Shown here one piece after another: positions 1 through 11,717 of a stretch of DNA of 64,000 bases. Every line of letters begins with the position of its first letter. Position 1 is the first letter of the stretch. The stretch is from Persicaria tinctoria. Its lineage: Eukaryota > Streptophyta > Magnoliopsida > Caryophyllales > Polygonaceae. The stretch spans positions 81,937,350-82,001,349 of the forward strand of contig JBANSL010000006.1 in the NCBI GenBank assembly GCA_037127255.1. Reading direction: 5' to 3'. A program made the translations under genes and the position numbers. A model generated the notes under the pieces. It searched no databases, was not told the origin of the DNA, and was given only the letters and a program-made list of their open reading frames with translations.

Positions 1-1844
1 TCTTGTCAGGAATTATGGGAACGTTTTCATGATTATCATCACAATGAACCTTATAACAACATGCTTTGGTTGTATGTCGAATTCTATCACAAACCACTCA
101 AATTTTACTTGAATCAAGTAAAGTTGTTTTGTCACTGATTTTGGCATCCATTGCTGCTTTCATTAACCAAATCAATCCTAACAGAATTTTGTGTCTCAAT
201 AGTGTGGAGAGGAGAGGGTATGGATTTGGCATGCAAACCCCAGAAATGAATGGTTGAAGAACATCAATTCTTGTAATTACTTCCACTTATTGTTTCATTT
301 TTATATTTTTATATATTGTGCCTCCTAATTTTCCATTGATTTGCAAGATTTTTTATATATTGTGGCTCCTAACATCTGTCATGAGTAGATGGAGCCCTAT
401 ACCATATGAATGCTAGTTAGGTTATATGTTGTATGTACTAGTACGCTGTCATGGAATTTTCACATGTAAATGTGTATTGTTTTATAATCTAATACAGTAG
501 GAAAACAAATATGTATGAATCATTAATCATTATCATTTCTATGAAAAAAATAAGCTCTGTCCCTTTGATTTCTGTCTTCCTGTGGTTAAAATGTCATTTC
601 ATATGATCTTTAAAATGTCATTCCCGTGACTGAGCTTTTTGTGAGTTTGTTGTGAATTGACTGACCTTTTTGTGATTAATCATTTCACCTCTTAAGTTGA
701 GATACAAATAGCTTATAGTTAGTTTAGTTGCAACTAATCATTCAATTATTTAAATATACAGAAAATCTCCCCAAACTTTTAGCTCATGGCAATGGCTTGA
801 GTTTCTCTTCTCAATCCTTAATTTCTTACTTAATACTTTTTTTTTTGCGTTTATATGTATTCTTTCATGTTTTTCAATATTTGTTGACATGTGTGTGATG
901 GCGCCTAGGTTATTCTTCATTTTTATATTTTCCCTTCAATGTTATATTTTGTCTCAGGAGTGAGCTTGTTATCTTGGTTTTTTCATCTTTCAATGTCATA
1001 TTTTATTTCAGTTTTTTTTTCCACCACTAGTTATTGAATAATATAATGTCATCATGCCCAGATGGGATCAAGGATGAGCGATTAATAAATGAGTGAAGAT
1101 GCAAGAAAGATTGGATGGTCTAGACTTTGAATCTGAGGTGCAAAATGTTTAGAAGCAGACAAACCCATTTTTCCGATCCATTGATCAACAATGGCTCCAA
1201 TGTATGTATAATGTATGGTACGTCTTGATCTGTCTCCCTAATTTTGAGCTAAATTCATTTCTATTATTTCCCTCTTAATTCAATCTTGATTTCGTTTTTC
1301 AAGGTGCTAGACAAAATTCCTTCATTAAAGATCTTTGCAAAACTCACCATCATGGCCTGTAGCTTTGTAATCACCAACAAAGATGAGCCAAAGAAACTCA
1401 CTGCCCTTGCGCTCACTTTCTTTTAGTTCATGTTTTGATGATCAACTATTGAAGGCGGAGGTAGAGACTAACAATGCACCTCCTTTCATTTTCAACAGCT
1501 ACGGGTGATTCGATTTAAGAGCATAATGGATAAGATAGAGGTCGATGAAGACGGATTATTTTCTTGGTGTTTTTTTTTTCATTTTCTTGTGATATCAAGG
1601 GATTATGATAGATGTGAATCATGTACTCTCTTTGAAATAGTGTTAAATATATAAAATTTATATTGTTTGCATTATTATTATTCTTCAAATAAATATTCCC
1701 TAATATTCCAGCACCTTTGATTTAGAGATTTGGCGGTGCTTGTGTTTGCTGGATAAAAATTACATCCCACATCGACCACTGAGATGGGATGGAAAGAGGT
1801 GAGCAAATATAAAATTCAAACCTAGCCAGTGGAATGAAATCTCG
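1..1844. other. Unassigned AT-rich DNA, no gene seen
   Basis: No open frame longer than about 63 codons is present and I recognise no protein family on either strand. The stretch lies to the left of a CACTA terminus that faces right (ends at 2113), so part of it may be the interior of that element, but no opposite terminus beginning CACTACAGG was found here. Treat it as intergenic or decayed transposon DNA. Confidence 0.4.
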
Positions 1845-2113
1845 ACAGTAGTGAGCGTCGAGAGATGCATGACACGTGTGTTGATTTGGAAAGTTTCAAT
1901 GCCTTATGACGTCGAGATAGGTATGAAAATTTCGACGCCCTACGGTGTCAGGATTAGTCCCGACGATTTTGTGTTTCAAGAATGGCATCCTGCCATTCTC
2001 TACGGAAGAATTTTCGACGCATTGAACAAGCGTCGAAATTGAAAATTTTGACGCATTAAAGCGTCGATATTGGCTTAAAAAAGCGTTGAAAATGCCTCCC
2101 TTTTCCTGTAGTG
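1845..2113. mobile_element. CACTA (En/Spm-type) transposon right terminus with subterminal repeats
   Basis: The segment ends in CCTGTAGTG, the reverse complement of a CACTACAGG terminus, which is diagnostic for CACTA elements. Just inside it the word CGACGC or CGTCGA recurs many times in both orientations between about 1850 and 2090, as expected for the subterminal binding-site array of En/Spm-like transposases. The outer neighbour is a decayed Ty1/copia gene end at 2117. The left terminus is not in view, so the element may start outside the window, or only a fragment remains. No transposase coding was recognised nearby. Confidence 0.65.
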
Positions 2114-2116
2114 TTA

Positions 2117-2370
2117 ATTTAAATTCTCTCATGCGAATTTTCTCCAGAAATGGTTAGAGCACTGCTTAGGGACTTAGTGAATACATCAGCATTTTGATTG
2201 TTGGTTCAACAGAACTTGAGCACCACCTTTTCTTCTACTACGATCTCTCTAATGAAATGTTGTTGCACTTCAATGTGCTTAGTTCTAGCATGGAAAGCTG
2301 GATTCTTTGTCAATGCTATTGCCGACTTGTTGTCACACCAAACCCCAATAGCCTCTGTGTGATCACATGG
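2117..2370 (-). pseudogene. Ty1/copia RNase H C-terminal relic
   Basis: Read on the minus strand from about 2370 downward, the translation contains VWCDNKSAIALTKNPAFHA followed by RTKHIEVQQHFIREIV and then NADVFTKSL. This is the conserved C-terminal half of the RNase H domain of Ty1/copia polyproteins, with the DNKSAI motif and the ADVFTK end. A TGA stop follows the VLKFC segment and the frame shifts again after FTKSL, so it cannot be functional. Upstream RNase H and reverse transcriptase are missing: the homology stops near 2370 where LTR-like DNA begins. The CACTA end at 2113 abuts its 3' side, which suggests CACTA insertion close to the end of an already degenerate copia copy. Confidence 0.85.
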
Positions 2371-2414
2371 TGGGTTGCTTTTACCAGGTGTAAATGTGTT
2401 GGTTCTGGTCCCCC

Positions 2415-2600
2415 AAATGCAAATTATATCAACAAAAGATTAGTATAACATATAAGTAAGGAGTCGATCCCACAGAGAAGACATTCTTCAGACAAATAGC
2501 AATAAATGTGTAGCAAACAATTTAAACAAGCAAATAAGTAAAAAGGAGTAATAATTGCAAATTAATAATAATATGAGGAAGATGCTTCACCTGCCATTCT
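2415..2600 (-). repeat. LTR-end-like fragment (Athila-type U5 signature)
   Basis: On the minus strand this contains CTCTGTGGGATCGAC followed by a short AT-rich run ending TATACTAATC. The same arrangement (CTGTGGGATCGACCTC then a TATACTAG word) sits about 80 bases before the end of the LTRs of elements B and C further right in this window. It is therefore probably a fragment of a related LTR inserted into the copia relic. Neither LTR terminus is clear. Confidence 0.4.
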
Positions 2601-2639
2601 TGACAATGACTGGGGTTCATGTTCATATTGGAATGAATT

Positions 2640-3690
2640 CATTGTTATTTTTAAGTTATGCCGACTTGTCTTTAATAGATTGATCAATAGAGGGACATTC
2701 ACTTACATTCAATGTAATATAACAAAGAATAGCATAGAGACCCAAGTACAATGTGTTGGTGTGAAAGCGAATGTAGGCCTCAAATTTTAGTGAAAACCCG
2801 CTCAAAAACAGAACCCTAAAACCCGTGTTTGAAAAGTTGTGGTGTGGTGTAAAAAGAGAAACACTGCCTTATAAGCGAAATCGCGTCGACATCGTGGTGC
2901 AACTCGGCCACATGCATCGCCCCCTAAGGATAAACAACGAACTTCTCGAGCGTGCACTCGCCGTCGAAGTATTGGAACCACCCATGACTCAGAACGGTTT
3001 ATAGAAGAGGAGAGGAGGAGGAGAACATGTGTTGATAACTGAAAGGACTCGACGTTTATTAAAACGAAGAAGGACGCTTCACTTTTCTAAAATCTCGGAG
3101 AAGATCAAAAAAATTTTAACAAATTTGATAAGGATGGAAGGATTCATCCTTATCGGAGGGCATTTATTTGATAAGAACTAAAAACTTGCGCAAAAGGTGA
3201 CCACATCGCGCACGTGTCACGAACACGGACCGACGACGGTGGTGGTGGTGCGCGCGTGCAGGACTCTTATCCCAACTCTCAAAAGCCATTTCAAAAACTC
3301 CCCTTTAAAAACAACTCCTCAAATGCCTTTTACTCCAATACATAGTGAAGCTGAGTGCCTTGCTTATCGTAGAAGTGAACGAATCTTAAACTTTCAGACT
3401 CGCGAGTTGACCTCAACAACACATACCTCACCCACTGCCCTGGTGGTTTCGCGATCTAATTGGGATGTGTAGATGGTCATCTCATACCTTGGGTGCTAAA
3501 GAGTGCTCTAGAAAGACAACCCTAGTCTTCCATAGAAGGAGACCAAACCTTCACACTCTCATAGGTAATTCCATCAAGTCTACCTCACATAGACCACCCT
3601 TATAGGGTCATGGTATCATTAAGAGCATAATGCTCAACCTCTACATCTTTCGGTGAATCCATCAAATCCTTCTAAATAGGACCACCCAAC
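2640..3690 (-). other. Probable Ty1/copia 3' region and LTR remnant
   Basis: This lies directly downstream (on the minus strand) of the copia RNase H relic at 3696-4312 and has no coding potential that I can support. It includes a minus-strand TATAAA box near 2997-3006 (seen as TTTATA on the plus strand) in a sequence that reads like an LTR promoter, plus GC-richer blocks near 2880-3000 and 3190-3270. The LTR assignment is inferred from position. I could not find a clean TG...CA pair. Confidence 0.3.
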
Positions 3691-3695
3691 TCTGG

Positions 3696-4312
3696 GCTAT
3701 GGACTCATTAAAAGTTCGAGACTTATCATTTCTCATACACCTGTCTTGGGAATGGGTATGGTGTACCTCTGCTCACGTGGGTTTAAGCCTCATTCCCTTA
3801 GACGATTCAAGGACCATCCTTCTATTGAGCCCCTTCATCAACGGATTTGTCAGATTTCTCTCAGACTTCACACACTCCAAGCAAATGACATCGGTAGTAA
3901 TCAGTTGTCTCACAGCTTCATGTCTAATCCGTATGATGTGTCTCTTCTTACCATTGTAAGTATTGTTGTTTGCTACACAAATAGCATATTGTGAGCCACA
4001 ATGTAGAGAAATAGTTGGGGTCTTATGCCCGCACAAAGGTAAGTCAGCCAGTAAACTTCACACCCACTCAGCCTCTTGACCAGCTAAATCTAATGCTATG
4101 AACTCAGATTCCATAGTGGATCTAGCAATGCAAGTTTGTTTTGATGACTTCCATGATATAGCACCACCACATAAAGTGAACACATAACCACTAGTGGAGC
4201 CAACCTCATCATTGTCAGTGACCCAGTTTTCATAACATTATCCCTCCAAAGCTTGGGGAAACCCACATAATGTAAACCCCAATCAAAGATACTTTTAAGA
4301 TATCTCAATCAG
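3696..4312 (-). pseudogene. Ty1/copia RNase H pseudogene
   Basis: On the minus strand the order is LRYLKSIFDWGLHYVGF, then (after a frame change) [38 protein letters not shown], then a TGA stop in place of the usual W-L after QEAEWV, then CGHKTPTISLHCGSQYAI, RHIRIRHEAVRQLI, NLTNPLMKGL and VLESSKGMRLKPT. These are the RNase H landmarks of plant Ty1/copia polyproteins, in order and through to the normal C-terminus. At least one frameshift and one stop break it. It is a different copy from the relic at 2117-2370, because both cover the same domain with different sequence. Integrase and most of the reverse transcriptase are absent to its right. Confidence 0.9.
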
Positions 4313-4348
4313 TGTTCTAAAAATCGCGCCTAGGCGCCGCCTACCAAT

Positions 4349-4793
4349 TGTGAGTGCATAAATCTGCTCTCAATAATCGTTGATAGAGACCGATCTTGAT
4401 GATGATCTCGACACGAGCTCTCAATAATCGTTGATAGACACCGATCTTGATGATGATCTCGACACGAACTTTATCCTGTGAAACAAGAACAAACGAGGTC
4501 GGGGCGGGGTTCGTCACCTCCGGAGGACCCTCCGACGCTCAAGTCAGTATTGTTCTCATTCCCCCTCTCTATAGAGGCGTATCTCATGTTTTATAATAGA
4601 AACTAGGGTTTGAGGGTTTTACCGTAGGAAAGACCAGAATGCCATTAGACCTTAGTGGACTTGCTTAATTTTGCTCTCTCAAAAAGGTTAACATGATCAG
4701 ATAATAGTAGCATCATTTATAAGTTACGTAGATGATGGGCATAGATGGAAGCTCCCACTTGTGTCTAGAACGAAGAACAAGAGCACTGTTACA
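4349..4793 (-). repeat. Candidate short LTR (445 bp), minus orientation
   Basis: On the minus strand it starts TGTAACAGTGC and ends GCACTCACA, a TG...CA pair. Immediately before the start (plus-strand 4794-4803) lies a purine run AGGGGGGATA on the minus strand, positioned like a polypurine tract, so this would be the 3' LTR of a minus-strand element whose body lay to the right. A GC-rich block near 4500-4540 resembles the transcribed R region of short plant LTRs. No second LTR and no target duplication were found. It could also be a solo fragment. Confidence 0.45.
4366..4467. repeat. Tandem duplication of a 51-bp unit
   Basis: Two adjacent copies (4366-4416 and 4417-4467) begin GCTCTCAATAATCG and end CGACACGA. 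They differ at about two positions. The duplication lies inside the candidate LTR at 4349-4793. Confidence 0.85.
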
Positions 4794-5833
4794 TATCCCC
4801 CCTATGAGTATCTAAAGATTTTTACCTGATCAAGGCATAAACAAGCTATAAAAATAAAATTGAAATGTCACTGTAAATAGGCAAAACAATAGCTTTACAT
4901 TTTACAATAACACGGTATCAAAATCTTCATAACTGAAGATATGCATATCTCAAACCAAAAAAAAAAAGAAGTTCCCAACTAAAACTAGGCTTTATGAATT
5001 AATAACTCTACTACCTTGAACGAAGGGAAATGGTTATAACTTATAATTATGGTTAAAGAATCGTAATCTAATGTCTAAACATGGACTAGATTCGTTTTCT
5101 TTCCTTTGCATTTTTGTTAATCAAACGAGGGTTAGTCTTTCCATCTGATATAATTGAGTCCTTCGGGATAATTCGGTTAATGTAAGATAACTTGAAAACT
5201 TACTGCATCAGGAAAGTGGTATCACCGAATTCGCCACATTCACCCCTACCTCAAAGTTTGTTTAGCATATCAATGATTAAACTAGCTTAAGATTATTATG
5301 TAGATTAAATTGGTAACCTTTGTGCATAGATTAATGAGTGAAATCTTGCTTGGCATCACAAACTTCGTACCATTTTGCAAATCTGTTTTTCTTGGAAGTT
5401 GTAGAAAGCTTTCCCACAATGATTTGAAAAGCTCTGCTAAACATGCCCTGAAATCAACACAGAAAGAACAGATAAGCAAGTATGTACACATGACACGAAG
5501 ATATAATTAAGAGTGGAATTCCACCAAAAAAATAATTAACAGTGTAATTACTTCAACTTTTATTCTATGGGGAAAAATTATTAATTCACTGGTGATCAAA
5601 TAGAAAACAAGCAATTGGATCAATATTGGACTAGAAAAAACATACAGGATGTCACAAGTGAATCAATAAAAATATAATCACACAATGGTCCAAAGACTTT
5701 TGGGAGTTCGGGCTCATGTCATATCCAGTCCAGACTGAAATTTCCTAGTCCATAACCAGAAATTTGTAATTTTTATTTCCTTCAAAACCAGAAATTTCTT
5801 TCTGAATTTGGTTATGCTATTATACCTCTTTTA
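4794..5833. other. No gene recognised
   Basis: AT-rich DNA between the candidate short LTR and the left inverted repeat of the next element. Only short open frames occur (69 codons or fewer) and none matches a family I know. The first ten bases may be a polypurine tract belonging to the LTR on the left. Confidence 0.4.
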
Positions 5834-5970
5834 GGGTGGTGAGTTGGGCACCCGCAAACACATCCTGGATGTGCGGCACCTGCATACACATCCAGGATGC
5901 GCACAGATTGGCATGTCTGCGGACAAATTCCGCGTGTTGCCACACGTCGGAAGTGAAGGATTTTCTAAAA
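5834..5970 (+). repeat. Left terminal inverted repeat of the Mutator-like element
   Basis: About 137 bases pair with 10290-10422. The repeat carries two copies of a CATCCWGGATG near-palindrome, which also occurs in the right TIR and in altered form in the interior. Confidence 0.75.
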
Positions 5971-7150
5971 AAAATTAAAAACGTAAATAATAAATAAAAT
6001 AAAATAATTTAGTTATATAAAATAAATAAATAAAATACATAATAAATAAACAAAATTATATATAGATACATAAAATAAAAATAATTTGTTTATATAAATA
6101 AATAAATAAATGAATAATTAATAAAAAAATAATGAATAAATATTAAATTAAAAAATCTATTTATGTAAATCAAAATATACATAATTAATACATAAATAAA
6201 AATAGTAAAAAAATGAATTATTTATTTATAATTAATAAATTTGATCTGATTTTTGTAAATAAATTAATTTATTATATTTATTACGGAGTATTTATTGTTT
6301 TATATGCGTTTTGTTTTTTAATCATAAATAAATTTATTTTATTTAGTTTTTACTATTCTTATTCTTATTTTTATTTGTTATATTTTTTTCTACTTTATTA
6401 TAATTGTATTTGTTTTTATGTAAATAACTAAATTTATTCTATTTATTATTTATGTATTTTTTAATTTTATAAATTAAAAAATTTATTTTATTTTGTATGA
6501 TCTTTTTCAGTTAAACATATGTATAATTAATAAATTGGTAAAAAAATAATAAAACATAAAAAATGGTGCATAATAGTGCGCGATGGAGGACGAGCTTCAA
6601 ATCTTCTTTTTTTAATCAACGGAATGCTCGATGTTTTTTAACATTGTTCCATTACATTTACAAAGAAATAACATGTTGCTCACGTTTTTAAATAGTGTTG
6701 TAAACATAATAAGACCTTTTCGCCATAGGCTATAACAGACCTCAAATCTTTGTCTTTCGGAATCTTCACATTGCTCCATGTAGCTAATCTCGGATAGTCC
6801 TCGTCTCAACACATCCAATTCTGTTCGCCACAGGCTATAGCATACCTCAAGTATTTGTCTTTCAGAATCTTCACATTGCTCCATCTAGCTAATCTCGGAT
6901 AGTCCTCATCTCAACACATCCAATTCGGAACTTACTTCAACATAGGGAATCCAAAATCTACAGCACATCGGAAACAGGGTGGATGGGATGTACATCGGAA
7001 AATATATTATGTATTCATTGATCGATCGACGACTTATCTAAGTATATATTCACACCTATTCATTGTGTTTATTTCTTCTCATTAGATTTACAGAGAAATA
7101 ACATATTTTTGATGTTTGTAAATATTTTTGTATTCAAAATATTTCAAGCT

Positions 7151-7224
7151 AAACTCTAAACCCCTAAACCCTAAAAACCTCCCTAAACCCTAAACCCTAG
7201 CCTAACCCTAAACCCTAAACCCTA
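7151..7224. repeat. Interstitial telomere-like block
   Basis: Several perfect and near-perfect copies of the plant telomere heptamer in CCCTAAA orientation, for example CCCTAAACCCTAAACCCTA, in the first 1-kb unit. Confidence 0.85.
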
Positions 7225-8266
7225 CACATCCTGAATGCGCATACAGTGTGTGCACATCCTAAATGCGCATAAAGTTCGCACACATCCTAGTTGTGTACTC
7301 TCTTGTAACTTAAATAATATTAAATTGTATTATTTTACAATATTTAGTAATATTTTTTTAAATACAATTCTATTAAATGAAATAGAATAAATAAATCTTT
7401 TTTTTTATAAATTATATGAAATTGTATTATTGTCCCTAAAACTAGTACTTAAATCTCCGATAGTTGTACGCCGGTACGCGATGGCTCTTCGAGTTCTAAT
7501 CTTCTTCAAATTTGGTACTTTGTAGAGTAGTCAAGTCTCCCATTTTTTCCTGATTTCGGCTGGGAGGTTTATGTTCTTCAGTTAGGGTTTAGTCCACAAC
7601 TAATGGTGCATAATAGTGCGCGATTGAGGACGAGCTTCAAATATTCTTTCTTTCATCAACGGAATGCTCGATGCTTTTTCACATTGTTCCATTACATTTA
7701 TAGAGAAATAACATGTTGCTCACGTTTGTAAATAGTGTTGTAAACATAATACGACCTTTTCGCCATAGGCTATAACAGACCTAAAATCTTTGTCTTTCGG
7801 AATCTTGACATTGCTCAATCTAGCTAATCTCGGATAGTCCTCATCTCAACACATCCAATTCTGTTCGCCACGGGCTATATAGCATGCCTCAAGTATTTTT
7901 CTTTCAGAATCTTCACATTGCTCCATCTAGCTAATCTCAGATAATCCTCATCTCAACACATCCATATCTGTTCGCCAAAGGATATAGCATACCTCAAGTA
8001 TTTGTCTTTCAGAATCTTCACATTGCTCCATCTAGCTAATCTCGGATAATCCTCATCTCAACACATCCAATTCGAAACTTATTTCAGCATAGGGAATCCA
8101 AAATCTACAGCACATCGAAAACATGGTGGTTGGGATGTACATCGGAAAATATATTATGTATTCATTGATCGATCGACGACTTATCTAAGTCAATATTCAC
8201 ACTTATTCATTGGGTTTATTTCTTCTCATTAGATTTACAGAGAAATAACATATTTTTGACGTTTGT

Positions 8267-8325
8267 AAACCCTAAAAACCTCCCTAAACCCTAAACCCTA
8301 GCCTAACCCTAAACCCTAAACCCTA
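8267..8325. repeat. Interstitial telomere-like block, second unit
   Basis: This is the counterpart of the block at 7151-7224, again in CCCTAAA orientation and at a similar place in the second 1-kb unit. It was evidently copied with the unit rather than added independently. Confidence 0.85.
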
Positions 8326-9117
8326 CACATCCTGAATGCGCAAACAGTGTGTGCACATCCTAAATGCGCATAAAGTTCACACGCATCCTAGTTGTGTACT
8401 CTCTTATAACTTAAATAAAAATTGTATTCTTTTACAATCTTTAGTAATATTTTTTTAAATACAATTCTATTAAATGAAATAGAATAAATAAATCATTATA
8501 TATATATATTGCTTTTTTATATATATAAATTATGTGAAATTGTATTATTTTCCCTAAAACTAGTTACTTAAATCTCCGATAGTTGTACGCCGGTACGCGA
8601 TGGCTCTTCGAGTTCTAATCTTCTTCAAATTCGGTACTTTGTAGAGTAGTTAAGTCTCCAATTTTTTGCTGATTTCGGTGGGGAGGTTTATGTTCTTCAG
8701 TTAGGGTTTAGTCCACAACTAATGGTGCATAATAGTGCGCGATTGAGGACGAGCTTCAAATCTTTTTTTTTAATCAACGGAATGCTCGATACTTTTTCAC
8801 ATTGTTCCATTACATTTACAGAGAAATAACATGTTGCTCACGTTTGTAAAAGTGTTAGCATGACATTTACAGTTCCAGTTTGACATTTAGTGTGAATCAT
8901 TTGCCCTTGTTTATATTACTAGTTGCTCTTAGGTTTAGGACTGCGAGTTATAAGTTGCAAGACATACTATGTTTGATGCAGAATATGTACAGAATGAGCC
9001 GATAAGAACACAGAAATCACATCTTATGCACTTCTGTATATAATTATTAAATAATATAGCCGATAAGAGTACATTGAAAGGCGACATATCTAAGTATTTA
9101 ACTATACTAAATCAGTG

Positions 9118-9960
9118 TGATTTCTGTGACGTTGTAATTAGAACAAATGTATGTTTGTATTCCCTTATAATTTTTTTTATAAATAAATAAATTAAAATCA
9201 AATTCAATTTTATTTGTTTATTATGCATTAAATCAGTTTGTACATACATGTTCTTTATGTTTGAAAATGATTCTGTGTGCAGAAAATGCTCTCTTCGACT
9301 GGACGCATCTAGGATGCCTGAGACCATGCTGCACATTCAGGATGTGTGAACTTTAGATTGAGATTTTCTGTATACAGAACTACTTACGACCGTCACCTAC
9401 AGGTGATTTCTCTGACATTGTAATGAGAACAAATGTATGTTTGTATTCATTTATAATTTTTTTTATAAATAAATTAAAATCAAATTCAATTTTGTTTGTT
9501 TATTGTGTATTAAATCAGTGTGTACATACACGTTCTTTATGTTTGAAAATGATTTCTAGCTCTGACATTGTAATGAGAACAAATGTATGTTTGTATTCAT
9601 TTTTAATTTTTTTTTATAAATAAATTAAAATCAAACTCAATTTTGTTTGTTTATTATGTATTAAATCAGTGTGTATATACACATTCTTTATTTTTGAAAA
9701 TGATTATGTGTGCCGAAAATGCTCTCTTCGACTGGACGCATCTAGGATGCATGAGACCATGTTGCACATTCAGGATGTGTGAACTTCAGATTGAGATTTT
9801 CTGTATACGGAACTACTTACGACCGTCACCAACATGTGATTTCTCTGACATTGTAATGAGAACAAATATAAATAAGTTCTCTGACATTAATATATTTCAT
9901 TTAGTATTTTTTTTATAGGAGTGTAATGTATGTTTGTACTCCCTTATAATTTTTTTATAA
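9118..9960. repeat. Second tandem array with units of about 0.15-0.29 kb
   Basis: The landmark GTAATGAGAACAAATGTATG (or a close variant) recurs near 9134, 9419, 9568 and 9853. Full units also contain GACTGGACGCATCTAGGATG and CTACTTACGACCGTCACC. One unit is shortened, giving irregular spacing. The array lies between the 1-kb array and an AT-rich stretch leading to the right TIR. Confidence 0.85.
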
Positions 9961-10289
9961 ATAAATTAAAATCAAACTCAAATTTTTTTGTTCAAAGTAT
10001 TAATTTTATTTATTTGATATAACTAAACTATTTTCTTTTATTTATTATTTATGTCTTTATTTTTCTATAAATAAATTTAAAAATAAATTTATTTAAAAAT
10101 AAATTAAAATAAAACTCAATTTTGTAATTTATGTTTTTTATTAAACTATAATTTTTTTGTAAATAAATTAAAATCAAACTCAATTTTTTTTTATAAATAA
10201 ATTAAAATAAAATTCAATTATTATTATTATTATTATTTTTTAATTATTATTATTTTATATGTTTTTTTATTATTACGTTTTTATTTTTT

Positions 10290-10422
10290 TTTAAAAATAA
10301 TTCACTCCACACGTGTGGCAACACGCGAAAATAGTCCGCAGGCATGCCACTTGGTGCGCATCCTGGATGTGTATGCGGGTGCCGCACATCCAGGATGCGT
10401 ATGCGGGTGCCCCCATTGACCC
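10290..10422 (-). repeat. Right terminal inverted repeat of the Mutator-like element
   Basis: Inverted partner of 5834-5970. It includes the CACACGTGTGGCAACACGCG segment and two copies of the CATCCWGGATG near-palindrome. It ends in ACCC, mirroring the GGGT at the left terminus. Confidence 0.75.
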
Positions 10423-11709
10423 GCACTTTTATTCAACATCTGTTTTTTTAAATCTTTTGGCTACAACTAAAAACAGTTGAATAAAGAAGATCCAGTTCTC
10501 AATTCTTAAAAATAACTTATCAAGTCAACAAGAAGGAAATGTCGCAGATACTCTTACTCTTTTACAAGAAGGCAATTCTTAATAATAACTTAACAAAGAG
10601 GGTGAAAATCCAGTCTCAGTTAATGCTCTTACTCTTTAGCAGCAGCAGCACAGCTACCAGATTGGGACAATTTTTATTTAAGTCTGTTAAAATCTTCAGA
10701 TCATTATGCAGGGTGGAGCTATAGGCTAATGCAGCGAACCATCCTGTGATAACTACTACACATCGCAAAGCTCAAGAAGATAAAAAATCAATAAAAGAAT
10801 TCCAGAGAGTGCAGCACTATAACGCATAAATGAATTCCAGAGTAGCAGGATTAAGAGATTCACTAGTAGTAGTGATAACATTATAAGGTTCATGAGGAAA
10901 GGTGGGCTTAACAAAATCACCGTGTTGCTTAGTCCTCTCCATTGTCTTAAGGTGAAAGACCTAACACATAATGCAACAAAATTTAGTTATGAAGATTGTG
11001 ATATTAACTCATAGGAAAACTTCTAATATTTTTTTAAAAAGGAATAGGCCCTCTCCATTAGCAGAAGCAACATCAGCTAATAATTGAATGAAATCTCAGT
11101 TAATAATCGAATGAAATCTCTTAAAATCGACTCAAATTAGTATGCTCATATTTCCAATCAATCACCAACATTCAGCAACATCAGCAGAAGCAAGAATCAA
11201 CATAATCAAATCACAATATTCTGCTAGTAAGCAATCAACAAAAACCAATATTCACTCAAAAGAAACACCAAAATCAACAACATCAGTGATATCCAAAACC
11301 GAATGAATCCAAGAGCAAGCAGCAGCAGCAGATTAGGCTCCCTCATATCCAATTCCAAATTAGTATACATGAGTAATCTCTTAAAATCGAATGAAATGTC
11401 GTATCCAATTCCAAAATACTCTTCTAATAATCGAATTAATCTCTTAAAATCAACACAATCCAATAGTAAGGCTAACCAAAACACCAAAACCCCAAAATTG
11501 AATGAACATAAGAGCGAGCAGCAGCAGCAGATTAGGGTCAAATTAATGAATATAAGAAAGAGCAGTAGCAGACAATTGAATGAGTACGAGAGCGGAGAGT
11601 CAAGAGCAGTAGCAGCAACCACTGACCTTTGGAGATGAGATGAACGTCCTTTGGGAGGAGAGTTGGGAGCGGAAGAATGTGCTACTTGAATGGCGGAGAG
11701 TCGAGAACA
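10423..11709. other. No gene recognised; CAG-rich unassigned DNA
   Basis: This segment contains several short AGCAGCAGCAG runs and repeated TCTTAAAATCGA-like words. A 132-codon minus-strand frame (11224-11622) is leucine- and isoleucine-rich only because it reads these runs. It has no family resemblance and I do not call it a gene. The DNA continues after the hAT insertion at 14078. Confidence 0.4.
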
Positions 11710-11717
11710 GCAGTAGC

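Larger units (their letters stand above)
6562..8850. repeat. Tandem array of about 1.04-1.12 kb units
   Basis: The landmark AATGGTGCATAATAGTGCGC occurs at 6562, 7602 and 8721, defining units of 1040 and 1119 bases and a third truncated after about 130 bases. Each full unit contains about 105-bp subrepeats starting TTCGCCA (at 6719 and 6824 in unit 1; at 7759, 7864 and 7971 in unit 2). Thus unit 2 has gained one subrepeat. Each full unit also holds a telomere-like block. No coding potential is supported; the 90-codon minus-strand frame at 6612-6884 simply reads through the subrepeats. Confidence 0.9.
5834..10422. mobile_element. Long-TIR Mutator-like element (non-autonomous)
   Basis: The two ends are long inverted repeats: the left end reads GGGTGGTGAGTTGGGCACCC and continues to about 5970, and the reverse complement of the right end (10422 back to about 10290) begins GGGTCAATGGGGGCACCC. 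They then run almost in parallel through a GGATGTGCGGCACC block and a GCGTGTTGCCACACG block. The flanking nonamers CCTCTTTTA (5825-5833) and GCACTTTTA (10423-10431) agree at 7 of 9 positions, compatible with a decayed 9-bp Mutator target duplication. The interior is AT-rich and made of tandem repeats. No transposase was recognised, so it is non-autonomous. The superfamily is inferred from TIR length and probable TSD length. Confidence 0.65.

Noticed and set aside
6562..8850. Regularly spaced repeats considered as a CRISPR-like or satellite array
   Set aside because: Units exceed 1 kb with internal subrepeats, the DNA is plant, and the array is enclosed by long TIRs. It is a tandem array inside a transposon.
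11224..11622. 132-codon hydrophobic minus-strand frame that could look like a membrane protein
   Set aside because: The Leu/Ile/Cys content comes from CAG/TTG-type runs. No ordered membrane topology or family resemblance, and the surrounding DNA is not genic.
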